The position numbers were made by a program, and so were the translations under genes. The notes below the pieces were generated by a model. That model was not told the origin of the DNA and searched no databases. It saw only the letters and a program-made list of their open reading frames with translations. A stretch of DNA of 64,000 nt from Caballeronia telluris (GTDB lineage Bacteria; Pseudomonadota; Gammaproteobacteria; Burkholderiales; Burkholderiaceae), in NCBI RefSeq assembly GCF_001544495.1, contig NZ_FCNZ02000009.1, positions 186,001-250,000 of the forward strand. The letters are read 5' to 3'. This document shows, piece by piece, positions 37,135 to 46,531 of the stretch; position 1 is the first letter of the stretch; each line of letters opens with the position of its first letter.

Positions 37135-38835
37135 CTATTGGGGAACCGGCTTAGTTACAGCAAGTGTACCCGCGTGCACTTTTTGGTGACAGTGGGGATG
37201 GAGCAACACACGGTTGGACAATGCGTCCGCACCACCATGCATCCGATACACCAAATGATGGTCGTGCCAGCGTGTTTCTTGAGTCAAGGCACAGTTACAA
37301 AGCGCACACAGCCCACTTTGCGACATGAACAACTTAACCAATTGCTTTTGATGGCGCATCGAGTGCAGCATGCGCTCCTGTCGCAACTCCTCCCCATACT
37401 GCTCCCATGCGGGATCAAAAGGGTTGTATTCCCCTTTGATTTTCGTCGGATACTTGATCGCCGTCCCACTGAGTGAGTAGAGCTCAAGCAACCGCCGACC
37501 GCCGTCTTCCGCAACCATGGAAACGCCAAACACCCAATTGCGGGCATTGACCGAGTGGAAGTACTTCCGTCGCACCCAATCAGAGCCCTTATTCGGATGT
37601 CGCCGCTTAGACCACCGCCAGAGTTTCTGGAAGACCAGATACTCCATGCGGCTGTACGCCTTCTTAGCGGATACGCAACGGTGATACTCGGCCCATCCAC
37701 GTAATAGCGGGTTCAGCAACCGGATTAAATCCGCTTGCTTTGCCGCTTTGTTACCGCTGATCGTTTCCGCAACCTTGCGATAGAACGCTTGCGCGTTTTT
37801 CTTGCTCGGTTGAATGAGCATCTTTCCCGAGTACTTTCGGAAATTCCACCCAAGGAAATCGAAGCCCTGGTCAATATGTGTGACCCGCGTTTTCTCCTCA
37901 GAGAGTTGCAGACCCCGAACCGCAAGGAATGTTTCTATCCAAGGTCGGACTTCGCTGACCAGTATCTCTTGCGAGACGCCGGTGATCACGAAGTCATCCG
38001 CGTACCGCACCACATGGACCTTCAACTTCTTGGCCTTCCCGACTCCGAACTTCGCACGGAGGTGCCCGTCCAGTTCTCGTTCCAGCCCGTTCAACGTCAC
38101 ATTCGCCAACGTCGGGGAGATGATCCCTCCCTGCGGCGTACCGGCCTTCGTCGCCTGAAACTGACCTTCGTAAATCAGGCCAGCTCTCAACCATTTTCGG
38201 AGGATTGCTGTGTCCATGAGGACATTGCGCTCCAACCAGTCGTGGTCGATGTGGTCAAAGCAGCCTTGGATATCCGCTTCCAATACCCATTGGGCTGATC
38301 CCCCTTTGGACATACAGACGCGAATCTGGCCCATGGCATCAGCCGTCGAGCGATGACTCCGGAACCCATAAGAGTTCGGATCGCTCGTGGACTCAGCCAC
38401 TGGCTCCAAAGCCAGCAAGTGCAGAGCTTGCATCGCCCTGTCATGCAGGGTCGGAATGCCCAGAGGGCGTTCTTTCCCATTGGCTTTGGGGATAAAGACC
38501 CTCCGTAAAGGCAGAGGCTTATAACCGCGCCGCTTCAACCGATCGACGGCGAGCCGTCGACTTTCAGGCGAATCCCACAGCTCGCGATCGACTCCCGCCG
38601 TTCGCGCACCCTGGTTCTGTGTAACACGTCGTACCGCGTACAGCTTGGCGGACAACGTGCGAGTCAACATGCGTTGCAGGGCTTTTACTCTGCGCCATTT
38701 GCCTTCTCGCGTCGCCTTCGCAATTCGAATCTGCATTCCCCTCACGTTCCGTTCAACCCGACGCCAATCGACGGCGTACCAGTTCTCCGGCGCGTGGGAA
38801 AGCGCAGATCCAGTCTTTCGACCAGATACTTTCAT
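37135..38835 (-). CDS. ltrA: Group II intron reverse transcriptase/maturase with HNH endonuclease
   Basis: A 566-residue intron-encoded protein. The reverse transcriptase domain (about 80-340) has RRVFIPKANGKERPLGIPT, GTPQGGIISPTLANV and the catalytic YADD. The maturase/thumb region (about 360-460) includes LNPLLRGWAEYHR. A C-terminal HNH endonuclease (about 505-560) has CALC, WHDHHLVYRMHGG and LHPHCHQKVH. It supports splicing and target-primed reverse transcription. Length and motifs are complete. The ORF lies in domain IV, with 304 nt from its stop to the 3' end of domain IV-VI included below it. Confidence 0.95.
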   Translation of the reverse strand: MKVSGRKTGSALSHAPENWYAVDWRRVERNVRGMQIRIAKATREGKWRRVKALQRMLTRTLSAKLYAVRRVTQNQGARTAGVDRELWDSPESRRLAVDRLKRRGYKPLPLRRVFIPKANGKERPLGIPTLHDRAMQALHLLALEPVAESTSDPNSYGFRSHRSTADAMGQIRVCMSKGGSAQWVLEADIQGCFDHIDHDWLERNVLMDTAILRKWLRAGLIYEGQFQATKAGTPQGGIISPTLANVTLNGLERELDGHLRAKFGVGKAKKLKVHVVRYADDFVITGVSQEILVSEVRPWIETFLAVRGLQLSEEKTRVTHIDQGFDFLGWNFRKYSGKMLIQPSKKNAQAFYRKVAETISGNKAAKQADLIRLLNPLLRGWAEYHRCVSAKKAYSRMEYLVFQKLWRWSKRRHPNKGSDWVRRKYFHSVNARNWVFGVSMVAEDGGRRLLELYSLSGTAIKYPTKIKGEYNPFDPAWEQYGEELRQERMLHSMRHQKQLVKLFMSQSGLCALCNCALTQETRWHDHHLVYRMHGGADALSNRVLLHPHCHQKVHAGTLAVTKPVPQ

Positions 38836-39793
38836 GCTGCTCTCCTACTTGGAAAGTCCCCAAGCAGAAGACGCATCTCCCCCAGCGGGGCAGATACGCC
38901 CCGCTGGGGAACAACAATTACACTCAGTACGGACGCAAGCATCCGTACCTCACCAAGTTACCAAGGGTCAGTCAGCCATCTTGCGACGGTAGACCAGACG
39001 GAAGTCTGCCCGCTTTCGCGTGGGGTGATGTCCCAACCCCTATCCGGACCATTACCGCCCGGCATTCGCTTTTTCCGTCGTCCCATACCCGCACAATCAA
39101 CAGCGTTCCTTACGGTCCGCCTGCCAGCCAAACCGCACTGGCAACCATACGGGCTTACCACGTTCCCGATCTGTCACACGACTGGGTTAGGGTCTGCCTA
39201 TTCGCCGGTGGCGTTTGCAACGACGTACCGCGACACTCAAGCGCGGCAGCTCACCACGTACCTGTTGGTTAGTGCCTACCAGCAGCTTTGGCACCTACTA
39301 CTCACGACGTTTATCAGCAGTTCACATACGTTACCCATACCAGCCAGCCTAGCTCCTTACCCCAACGCTGCTCGGAGTTTCTATACAGCCGTCTCGCGAC
39401 CGCCGCATACCCGCAAAAAAATCGGGGGCTACATTGTCAGAAGGGCTTCACACCTCGCGGTTACCCACGACGCATGCCTTCATAGGCTACCGTTGGTCGT
39501 ACAACGGGTTCACTGCCTCGATACACTGAGGTCGAACAATGACAAATCGAGCTTTCGCTCGAACATTAACAAACCCCGCGTTGAAAGCACGGGCAACTGC
39601 AAACATCAATCCGCTCGGTAGGCGGAGTTGAAGCCGCGAACCAGGCGGAGCTTGATGGTAACCAAGCTATTGCAATGCGATTCCCGACATACTTCACCGG
39701 GTCTCGCTTTGTTACACAAGTGTCAGCGCAAGGGCCAACGATGGACAGCTTTCGCCGTCAAGGTTCGATGCGACGTGTCGCACTGAGCGTTGT

Positions 39794-39822
39794 AGTGTAA
39801 TGGGGCGCCCTGGAATAGGCAA
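39794..39822 (-). promoter_or_regulatory. Candidate glyA promoter upstream of the intron
   Basis: On the minus strand TTGCCT (39822-39817), 17 nt, TACACT (39799-39794). The expected transcription start falls within about 5-7 nt of the intron 5' splice site (39783/39784). Before intron insertion it would have lain only a few nt upstream of the ZTP riboswitch P1 helix, a natural layout for a riboswitch transcript. Confidence 0.5.
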
Positions 39823-40003
39823 CCGAGCGCAAAGCCCCGAAACGCTCGCAATTGAACGACCGTTCGTATCGGCCGGCGCGCTCGGCCACGCGGTTCCGGC
39901 GACTTGCCGCGCCGCACCAATCGAAGTACGCTTTGCGCCGTTGCAAGGCGCGGTGAGGCGCCGCGCGAACCTCGTTTCCCTACCTCAACTCCGGAATTCG
40001 CTC

Positions 40004-40750
40004 ATGATCGTATTCGTCACTGGCGCGTCCGCCGGCTTCGGCGCCGCCATCGCCCGCACCTTCGTGAAAGGCGGTCATCGCGTGATCGCCTGCGCCCGGC
40101 GCCGTGACCGCCTCCAGGCGCTCTCGAACGAACTCGGCGACGCGCTCCTGCCCCTCGAACTCGACGTCACCGACGACCGCGCCGTTGCCGCCGCCATCGC
40201 TTCGCTGCCGGAAGCGTTCTCGCAAATCGACGTGCTCGTCAACAACGCCGGTCTCGCACTCGGCCTCGAACCGGCGCAGCGCGCGAATCTCGACGACTGG
40301 AAGAAGATGATCGACACGAACTGCGCGGGCCTCGTCTCGGTCACGCACGCGGTGCTGCCGGGCATGGTCGAGCGCAACCGCGGCCATGTGTTCAACATGG
40401 GATCGGTCGCGGGCACCTATCCGTATGCGGGCGGCAATGTGTACGGCGCGAGCAAGGCGTTCGTGCGCCAGTTCAGCCTCAACCTGCGCGCGGATCTGGC
40501 GGGCACGGCGCTGCGCGTCACCGATATCGAGCCGGGGCTCGTCGGCGGCACCGAGTTTTCGAACGTGCGCTTCAAGGGCGACGACTCGAAAGCGGCCAAC
40601 GTCTATCGGAACGTTCAGGCGCTCACGCCCGAAGACGTCGCCGACGCCATCTACTGGATCGCGACCCGTCCGGCGCATGTCAACGTCAACGCCATCGAGA
40701 TCATGCCGGTCGCGCAGACCTTCGCACCGTTGCAAATACATCGCGGTTGA
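40004..40750 (+). CDS. ydfG: SDR NADP-dependent 3-hydroxy acid dehydrogenase YdfG
   Basis: A 248-residue SDR closely following E. coli YdfG, an NADP-dependent dehydrogenase of L-allo-threonine, serine and 3-hydroxy acids. Shared stretches include IVFVTGASAGFG (nucleotide loop at about 6-13), LVNNAGLALGLEPA, YPYAGGNVYGASKAFVRQF with the catalytic Tyr/Lys, and VTDIEPGLVGGTEFSNVRF. Arg residues after the second strand (CARRRDRLQ) fit NADP use. The ATG at 40004 is the family start. Confidence 0.93.
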   Translation: MIVFVTGASAGFGAAIARTFVKGGHRVIACARRRDRLQALSNELGDALLPLELDVTDDRAVAAAIASLPEAFSQIDVLVNNAGLALGLEPAQRANLDDWKKMIDTNCAGLVSVTHAVLPGMVERNRGHVFNMGSVAGTYPYAGGNVYGASKAFVRQFSLNLRADLAGTALRVTDIEPGLVGGTEFSNVRFKGDDSKAANVYRNVQALTPEDVADAIYWIATRPAHVNVNAIEIMPVAQTFAPLQIHRG

Positions 40751-40796
40751 ATGCCCGTTTTCGCGTCAGATGCGTAGCTTCCGGTAAAATGCGCGG

Positions 40797-41264
40797 ATGA
40801 ATATGTCTAGCAGCGAAAATCAGCCGGCGAACGATCCGCTGACTTTCGAGTGGCCGATTCGCGTGTATTACGAGGACACCGACGCCGGCGGCATCGTCTT
40901 CTACGCGAACTACCTCAAGTTCTTCGAGCGGGCGCGCACCGAATGGCTGCGCGCGTGCGGCATCGACCAGCAAAAGCTGATCGATTCCGCTGGCGTCGCG
41001 TTCGTCGTCAAGCGCACGGCCGTGGATTATTCGGCGCCGGCGCGGCTCGACGACATCGTGCGGGTCGTCAGCCGGATCGATCGCCTCGGCCGCGCCTCGG
41101 TGGATTTTCATCAGGAAGCATGGCGCGACGAAGTCCTGCTCGCATCCGGCGACATCCGCGTGGCGTCGGTCGATCACGCGTCGATTCGCCCCGTCGGCAT
41201 TCCGGGTGCGGTGCTCGCCGGACTGAAGCGCGGGCCCATGACACCTTCGGTGACGGCTGCATGA
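40797..41264 (+). CDS. ybgC: Tol-Pal system acyl-CoA thioesterase YbgC
   Basis: A 155-residue hot-dog thioesterase, the usual first gene of tol-pal operons. It has the catalytic Asp motif VYYEDTDAGGIVFYANYLKFFERARTEW, which places it in the 4-hydroxybenzoyl-CoA thioesterase-like group. TAAAAT at 40785-40790 ends 6 nt before this ATG, so the message could be nearly leaderless; a second in-frame ATG follows two codons later. Confidence 0.94.
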   Translation: MNMSSSENQPANDPLTFEWPIRVYYEDTDAGGIVFYANYLKFFERARTEWLRACGIDQQKLIDSAGVAFVVKRTAVDYSAPARLDDIVRVVSRIDRLGRASVDFHQEAWRDEVLLASGDIRVASVDHASIRPVGIPGAVLAGLKRGPMTPSVTAA

Positions 41265-41457
41265 GGGCCGCATGAGCATCGGATCGAGCGCCGGCAGAAA
41301 CCAATGAACTCGTCGTGACTCTGAGAACACCAAGCCTTAGTTGCAAGGCAAGCAGCATCGAGCATGAGCCGGCAAGAGCCGGGACTTTCGAACCTTTCAC
41401 GAAAGCCTGACACGCTCCTGACCGGACGCCCCATTTGGGACGTAACAGCGGACCTTT

Positions 41458-42135
41458 ATGAACAATACACAAGACCTGTCGATCGTTTCCCTCGTCATTC
41501 ACGCGAGCCTGCTCGCGCAGGCCGTCATGGCCCTGCTGCTGATCCTATCGCTGCTGTCGTGGACTTTCATCTTCCGCAAGTGGTTCGCCATCCGGCGCGC
41601 CCGTGCGCAAACCGAGCGCTTCGAACGCGATTTCTGGTCCGGCGGCGACCTGCAGGCGCTCTATCAGAGCGCGGCCAACAACCGTCACACCATCGGCGCG
41701 CTCGAGCGCATTTTCGAATCCGGCATGCGCGAGTTCCTGAAGGGCAAGGAACGCCGCATCACCGATCCGGGCGCGATCCTCGACGGCTCCCGCCGCGCCA
41801 TGCGCGCCGCCTTCCAGCGCGAGATGGACGTGCTCGAAGCGAACCTCGCGTTTCTCGCGTCGGTGGGATCGGTCAGTCCGTATATCGGTCTCTTCGGCAC
41901 GGTCTGGGGGATCATGAATTCGTTCCGCGGCCTGGCGAACGTGCAGCAGGCGACGCTCGCGAACGTCGCGCCGGGCATCGCCGAGGCGCTCGTCGCCACC
42001 GCGATCGGCCTGTTCGCCGCGATTCCGGCGGTGGTCGCCTACAACCGCTACGCACACGATATCGACCGTCTGGCGATCCGCTTCGAGACCTTCATCGAAG
42101 AGTTCTCGAACATCTTGCAGCGTCAGGCGCACTAA
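41458..42135 (+). CDS. tolQ: Tol-Pal system protein TolQ
   Basis: Inner-membrane proton-channel subunit of the Tol-Pal machine (ExbB/MotA family). The 225-residue protein has three membrane helices (about 15-40, 135-155, 170-195), with the conserved SPYIGLFGTVWGIMNSF and TAIGLFAAIPAVVAYN in the last two. It couples proton flow to outer-membrane constriction at division. It is 193 nt after ybgC; no terminator is seen in between except a weak GCCTT/AAGGC hairpin. Confidence 0.95.
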   Translation: MNNTQDLSIVSLVIHASLLAQAVMALLLILSLLSWTFIFRKWFAIRRARAQTERFERDFWSGGDLQALYQSAANNRHTIGALERIFESGMREFLKGKERRITDPGAILDGSRRAMRAAFQREMDVLEANLAFLASVGSVSPYIGLFGTVWGIMNSFRGLANVQQATLANVAPGIAEALVATAIGLFAAIPAVVAYNRYAHDIDRLAIRFETFIEEFSNILQRQAH

Positions 42136-42145
42136 GGAGTCCGCG

Positions 42146-42592
42146 ATGGCCGGAGGCCCCACTCGTTCCAGCATGCGCGGCAGTTCGCGCCGCGCGATGT
42201 CCGACATCAACGTCGTGCCGTATATCGACGTGATGCTCGTGCTGCTCGTCATCTTCATGGTGACGGCGCCGCTCGTCTCGCCGTCCATCATCAACCTGCC
42301 GACGGTCGGCAACGCGCAGCCGCAGGAGCAGACGCCGCCGCTCGTCGTCAACATCAAGGCGGACGGCAGCATGAACGTGCGCTACAAGGAAGATGGCGGC
42401 GCGGCGCAGCAGCAGAACATGACGAAGGACGAGCTCAACTCGTTCGTGCTGAACCGGCAGGAATCGCATCCGGATCAGCCCGTCGTGATCGCCGCCGACA
42501 AGACCGTGAAGTACGAAGTCGTGATGAACGTGATGTCCGACATGAAAGCGCGCGGCGTCAAGCGCGTCGGCTTGCTGGTGAAATCGCAATAA
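42146..42592 (+). CDS. tolR: Tol-Pal system protein TolR
   Basis: ExbD-type 148-residue protein with one N-terminal membrane helix carrying the proton-binding Asp (DINVVPYIDVMLVLLVIFMV) and a periplasmic domain (about 60-145) ending VKRVGLLVK. It forms the stator with TolQ. AAGGAG precedes the ATG. It starts 10 nt after tolQ and ends 4 nt before tolA. Confidence 0.95.
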   Translation: MAGGPTRSSMRGSSRRAMSDINVVPYIDVMLVLLVIFMVTAPLVSPSIINLPTVGNAQPQEQTPPLVVNIKADGSMNVRYKEDGGAAQQQNMTKDELNSFVLNRQESHPDQPVVIAADKTVKYEVVMNVMSDMKARGVKRVGLLVKSQ

Positions 42593-42596
42593 CGCA

Positions 42597-43676
42597 ATGA
42601 TCGATCGGCATACCCGGCAGACCCGCGCCCGACCTATCCGCCCGCCGCGCGAGCGCGGCACGTGGAAAGCGTTCGCGCTCGCCGCGCTGATGCACCTGCT
42701 GCTCGGCTGGCTGCTCTATCACGGCATCAACTGGCAGAACAACACGCCCGCCGGCTCGGAAGCGGAACTCTGGACGGAGATTCCGGACCTCTCCACGCCG
42801 ACGCCCCGCCCGGCTCCTGTGCCACCCGCGCCCGTCAAGGTGCAGCCGGCGCCGCCGCCCGCGAAGGACGAGGAAGCCGACATCGCGTTGCAGGAAAAGA
42901 AGCGCAAGCAGCAGGAAGCCGCCGCGCGCGAGGCGCAGCTCGCGGAGCAGCGCCGCCAGCAGGAGCAGGCACAACAGGAAGCGGAAGCGAAGCGTCAGCA
43001 GCAGCTCGCCCAGCAACAGGCGGCCATGGCCGCGGCGCAAAAGGCCGCGCAGGAAAAGCAGAAGCAGGCTGAAAAGCAGAAGCAGCTCGACCAGCAGAAG
43101 GCCGACCAGCAAAAGCAGCAGCAACAGAAGGCGCAGCAGCAGAAGGAAGCCGACGCGGCTAAAACCGAGCAGTTGAAGGAACAGAAGGAAGCGAAGGAGA
43201 AAGCGGACGCGCAAGCTAAGGCGAAAGCGGACGCCGATGCGAAGGCCAAGGAAAAGGCCAAGGCCGACGCCGCCGCGAAAGCGAAGCTCGATTCGGAGCG
43301 CCGCGCACGTCTCGCGCAGTTGCAAGGGCAAGCGGGCGGCGGGTCGAGCGACAGCGGTGAAGGGTTGGCGAAGGGCGGAGCCGGACGCGGCGCGGGTGGG
43401 AATGCGACCTCGCCGGGCTATGCGGAGAAGGTGCAGCGCCGCGTGCGTCCGAACATCGTCTGGGCCGGCGAAACGGCCGGGCTCGAGACCGTGGTCACCG
43501 TGCGTTGCGCGCCCTCGGGTACGCTGCTCTCGTCGTCGATCTCGCGCTCGAGCGGCAACGATCAGTGGGACGAGGCGGCATTGCGCGCGGTACGGCGCTC
43601 CGACCCGATGCCGGTCGACATCAACGGCCAGGCTCCGGCGTCCTTTACCATCACGCTGCGCCCGGCTGGCGGCTGA
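42597..43676 (+). CDS. tolA: Tol-Pal system protein TolA
   Basis: A 359-residue periplasm-spanning link. One N-terminal membrane helix (FALAALMHLLLGWLLY, about 25-42) is followed by a proline-rich stretch and a long Ala/Gln/Lys/Glu-rich helical rod (about 95-240). The C-terminal TonB-like domain (about 265-359) has YAEKVQRRVRPNIVW and the closing FTITLRPAGG. It transmits the TolQR energy to Pal. The strong antisense reading over this gene is a codon-bias artefact of its repetitive composition. Confidence 0.93.
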   Translation: MIDRHTRQTRARPIRPPRERGTWKAFALAALMHLLLGWLLYHGINWQNNTPAGSEAELWTEIPDLSTPTPRPAPVPPAPVKVQPAPPPAKDEEADIALQEKKRKQQEAAAREAQLAEQRRQQEQAQQEAEAKRQQQLAQQQAAMAAAQKAAQEKQKQAEKQKQLDQQKADQQKQQQQKAQQQKEADAAKTEQLKEQKEAKEKADAQAKAKADADAKAKEKAKADAAAKAKLDSERRARLAQLQGQAGGGSSDSGEGLAKGGAGRGAGGNATSPGYAEKVQRRVRPNIVWAGETAGLETVVTVRCAPSGTLLSSSISRSSGNDQWDEAALRAVRRSDPMPVDINGQAPASFTITLRPAGG

Positions 43677-43782
43677 TTGCAGGGCTTGCAAAACGGGAAC
43701 GAATCGTGCTGCCGCCGGTCTGTTCTGAAGTTTCGAAAGTTTGAAATTCGGTTTGAAAATCGCTCTTGGGAACGAATACAGC

Positions 43783-45072
43783 ATGAGTTTGATGACAAAG
43801 CTTGGCCTGAGGACGCTCATCGCGTCTTGCCTGATCGCCGCGAGTACCGCGCATGCGGAACTCAACGTGCTCGTGACCGGCGTCGGTTCGACCCAGTTTC
43901 CGATCGCGACCGCCAACTTCGCGAACGAGGCGAATTCGCCGCAACAGGTGAGCGCCATCGTGCGTCAGGATCTGGCGCGCAGCGGCAAGTTCAACAACAT
44001 CGATGCGGGCGCCACGCCGGTATCGGAGACGGATTCCGTCGATCTCGGCAGCTGGAAGGCCAAGGGCGCCGACGCCTTCGTGTCCGGCAGCGTGACGAAG
44101 CTCTCGAACGGCCAGTACGAAGTGCGCTTCCGCCTGTATGACACGGTCAAGCAGCAAAGCCTCGGCGGCCTGTCGCTCGTCAGTCCCGAGAGCGGCCTGC
44201 GCATGAGCGCGCACAAGGTCGCCGACTACATTTACGCCAAGCTGCTCGGCGGGCGCGGCGTGTTCGCGACGCGTCTTTCGTATGTGATCCAGACAGGCGG
44301 CAAGTACCAGTTGCAGATTTCCGACTCGGACGGCCAGGACGCGCGCATCGCGCTCAATAGCCCCGAGCCGATCATCTCGCCGGCCTGGTCGCCCGACGGC
44401 ACGAAGGTCGCGTATGTCTCGTTCGAGAAGAAGAAGCCGGTCGTCTACATCCACGACCTGCCGACGGGCAAGCGCGTCGTCGTATCGAATCAGAAAGGCA
44501 ACAACAGTGCGCCGGCATGGTCGCCGGACGGCCGCAAGCTCGCGGTCGCGCTGTCGCGCACCGGCAACACGCAGATTTTCGAAGTCAATGCGGACGGCAG
44601 CGGTTTGCGCCGCCTGACGCAAGGCAGCTCCATCGACACGGAGCCGGCCTACTCTCCTGATGGCAACTCGATTTATTTCACGAGCGACCGCGGCGGCCAG
44701 CCGCAAATCTACAAGATGCCCGCGGGCGGCGAGAGCGCCGGGGCAGCGCAGCGTGTCACGTTTACGGGCAGCTACAACACGAGCCCGCGCGTGAGCCCGG
44801 ACGGCAAGCAAGTCGCGTACATTTCGCGTACTGGCGGCGGCTTCAAGCTGTACTTGCAGGACCTCGGGTCCGGCACGGCGACTGGCCTGACCGACACGAC
44901 GCATGACGAATCGCCCAGCTTCGCGGCGAATGGTCAGTACATCCTCTACGCCACCCAGGTGAACGGGCGTGGCGTGTTGGCAGCCGTTTCGACCGACGGT
45001 CGGACGCGGCAAGTCTTGTCCGTGCAGGGCGGCGTCGTACGCGAACCGTCCTGGGGTCCGTTCATGCAATAA
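43783..45072 (+). CDS. tolB: Tol-Pal system beta-propeller protein TolB
   Basis: Periplasmic 429-residue protein: Sec signal peptide (about 1-24, ending AHA), an N-terminal domain that touches TolA and Pal, and a C-terminal six-bladed propeller. The repeated [49 protein letters not shown] and [15 protein letters not shown] blades show it. An upstream TTG reading exists, but the signal peptide sets the start at 43783. Cycles between Pal-bound and Lpp-free states in the family model. Confidence 0.95.
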   Translation: MSLMTKLGLRTLIASCLIAASTAHAELNVLVTGVGSTQFPIATANFANEANSPQQVSAIVRQDLARSGKFNNIDAGATPVSETDSVDLGSWKAKGADAFVSGSVTKLSNGQYEVRFRLYDTVKQQSLGGLSLVSPESGLRMSAHKVADYIYAKLLGGRGVFATRLSYVIQTGGKYQLQISDSDGQDARIALNSPEPIISPAWSPDGTKVAYVSFEKKKPVVYIHDLPTGKRVVVSNQKGNNSAPAWSPDGRKLAVALSRTGNTQIFEVNADGSGLRRLTQGSSIDTEPAYSPDGNSIYFTSDRGGQPQIYKMPAGGESAGAAQRVTFTGSYNTSPRVSPDGKQVAYISRTGGGFKLYLQDLGSGTATGLTDTTHDESPSFAANGQYILYATQVNGRGVLAAVSTDGRTRQVLSVQGGVVREPSWGPFMQ

Positions 45073-45122
45073 CCTCATGCTTTACATAGATTACGTTGCG
45101 CAATAACACAAGGAGAGTAACC

Positions 45123-45629
45123 ATGATGTCGAAACTTCGTGTCGGCTTTGCAATCGCGATGGTCGGAGCGCTCGCCGCCTGTTCTTCGGGCGTCAAGCTC
45201 GATGAAGGCGCGAACAAGGGTGCAGGCACCAACCAGCCGAACCCGAACGCCGTGGCGACGGTCAACGTCGACCCGCTGAACGATCCGAACAGCCCGCTCG
45301 CCAAGCGCAGCATCTATTTCGACTTCGACAGCTACGCCGTCAAGGACGAATACCAGTCGCTGGTCCAGCAACACTCGACGTACCTGAAGGGTCATCCGGA
45401 GCGGCGCGTGCTGATCCAGGGCAACACCGACGAGCGCGGCACGAGCGAGTACAACCTCGCGCTGGGTCAGAAGCGTGCTGAAGCCGTGCGTCGCGCGATG
45501 TCGCTGATGGGCGTCGCCGATACGCAGATGGAAGCCGTGAGCCTCGGCAAGGAAAAGCCGACGTCGACGGGTCATGACGAAGCTTCGTGGGCCGAGAACC
45601 GCCGCGCCGACCTCGTCTATCAACAGTAA
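45123..45629 (+). CDS. pal: Peptidoglycan-associated lipoprotein Pal
   Basis: Outer-membrane lipoprotein of 168 residues tethering the outer membrane to peptidoglycan. The lipobox LAAC places the lipidated Cys at residue 20. The OmpA-like domain (about 60-168) has IYFDFDSYAV, GNTDERGTSEYNLALGQKRAEAV and ENRRADLVY, with the diaminopimelate-binding Asp and Arg. AAGGAG lies 7 nt before the ATG at 45123, which decides it over the upstream reading. Confidence 0.96.
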   Translation: MMSKLRVGFAIAMVGALAACSSGVKLDEGANKGAGTNQPNPNAVATVNVDPLNDPNSPLAKRSIYFDFDSYAVKDEYQSLVQQHSTYLKGHPERRVLIQGNTDERGTSEYNLALGQKRAEAVRRAMSLMGVADTQMEAVSLGKEKPTSTGHDEASWAENRRADLVYQQ

Positions 45630-45656
45630 CGTAACCAGTCACGGGTGAGTCGCCCT

Positions 45657-46406
45657 ATGTTGTATCGCTTCCCCTCGCTGCGCATCGTCGCAGCCGTTTG
45701 TGTGGCCGGTTCGGCGCTCGCGGGCGCGCCCGCGCATGCGGGTGTCTTCGACGACAACGAAGCGCGCAAGGCCGTGCTCGACCTGCGCACGAAATCGGAC
45801 AACCTGACGAGCCAGTTGTCCGCAGCCCAACGCACGATCCTCGATCAATCGAATCGTCTCGACCAGCTGAACCAGCAGGTCGCGACGCTTCGAGGTCAGA
45901 ATGAGGACTTGTCCAATCAGGTCGCCACCCTGCAGAAGCAGCAGAAGGACTACTACGCCGATCTCGATGCGCGGCTGAAGAAGTTCGAGCCGCAGCAGCA
46001 GACGGTCGATGGCATGCAGGGCACCGTGCAGCCGGGCGAGACGGAAGCGTTCAACGCGGCGTCGAATCAGTTCCGTGCCGGTGACTTCAAGAGCGCCGCG
46101 GCGTCGTTCAAGACGTTCGTGGCGAAGTATCCGCAGAGCCCGTATCAGCCGACCGCGCAGTACTGGCTCGGCAATGCGTTGTATGCCGAGCGCGACTACA
46201 AGGGATCGACTGCGATCTGGCAGAACCTGGTGAAGACGTACCCTACGCATCCGCGAGCGCCCGAAGCGTTACTCGCAATCGCGAACAACCAGATCGAACA
46301 GGGCCAGAAAGCGGCTGCGAAGAAGACGCTGGAACAGATCCTCTCGCAGTACAGCGGCACCGAAACTGCGCAGACCGCGCAGAGCAGGATGTCGCAGGTG
46401 AAGTAA
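45657..46406 (+). CDS. cpoB: Cell division coordinator CpoB (YbgF)
   Basis: A 249-residue periplasmic protein with a Sec signal (about 1-28, ending AHA). A trimerising coiled coil (about 35-105; LTSQLSAAQRTILDQSNRLDQ...) and a C-terminal TPR domain (about 125-249) with ATAQYWLGNALYAERDYKGS-type repeats follow. CpoB links PBP1B activity to Tol-driven constriction. A GTG at 45645 is another start, but GGGTGAG fits the ATG at 45657 better. Last gene of the tol-pal operon. Confidence 0.92.
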   Translation: MLYRFPSLRIVAAVCVAGSALAGAPAHAGVFDDNEARKAVLDLRTKSDNLTSQLSAAQRTILDQSNRLDQLNQQVATLRGQNEDLSNQVATLQKQQKDYYADLDARLKKFEPQQQTVDGMQGTVQPGETEAFNAASNQFRAGDFKSAAASFKTFVAKYPQSPYQPTAQYWLGNALYAERDYKGSTAIWQNLVKTYPTHPRAPEALLAIANNQIEQGQKAAAKKTLEQILSQYSGTETAQTAQSRMSQVK

Positions 46407-46443
46407 GCGAAGCTTTTTCTTTAGAAATTCGCGCCTCTCGCTG

Positions 46444-46481
46444 AAAGGGCCCGCTGCTTGTTTGCCGCGGGCCCTTTCTTT
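46444..46481 (+). terminator. Terminator of the tol-pal operon
   Basis: AAAGGGCCCGC/GCGGGCCCTTT stem with an 11-nt loop, then CTTTT. Confidence 0.85.
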
Positions 46482-46531
46482 TGACAGCGCGTGAGCACGT
46501 GCTTGTCGGATGAATTCGTTCCCGGCCGATG

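Larger units (their letters stand above)
37039..39783 (-). mobile_element. Group II intron (2745 nt) with maturase, sense to glyA
   Basis: 5' end GTGCG at 39783. The 34-nt domain V is at 37113-37080 (begins GAGC, ends GTTC), and domain VI has an A seven nt from the 3' end AC at 37039. EBS1 TGAGTGT (39239-39233) pairs with the last 7 nt of the 5' exon (ACGCTCA, one G-U). EBS2 GTAGT inside 39301-39295 pairs with ACTAC just upstream. The maturase ORF with HNH domain lies in domain IV. All parts look intact, so it is probably self-splicing and mobile. Confidence 0.9.

Noticed and set aside
38674-39621. A 315-codon plus-strand reading beside the maturase
   Set aside because: It is antisense to domain I of the group II intron, lacks a ribosome-binding site and any domain, and is a common false call over such ribozymes.
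42558-43958. Long minus-strand reading opposite tolA
   Set aside because: It is a Leu/Arg repeat produced by the antisense of the Gln/Lys/Ala-rich TolA rod; tolA has full motifs and operon context.
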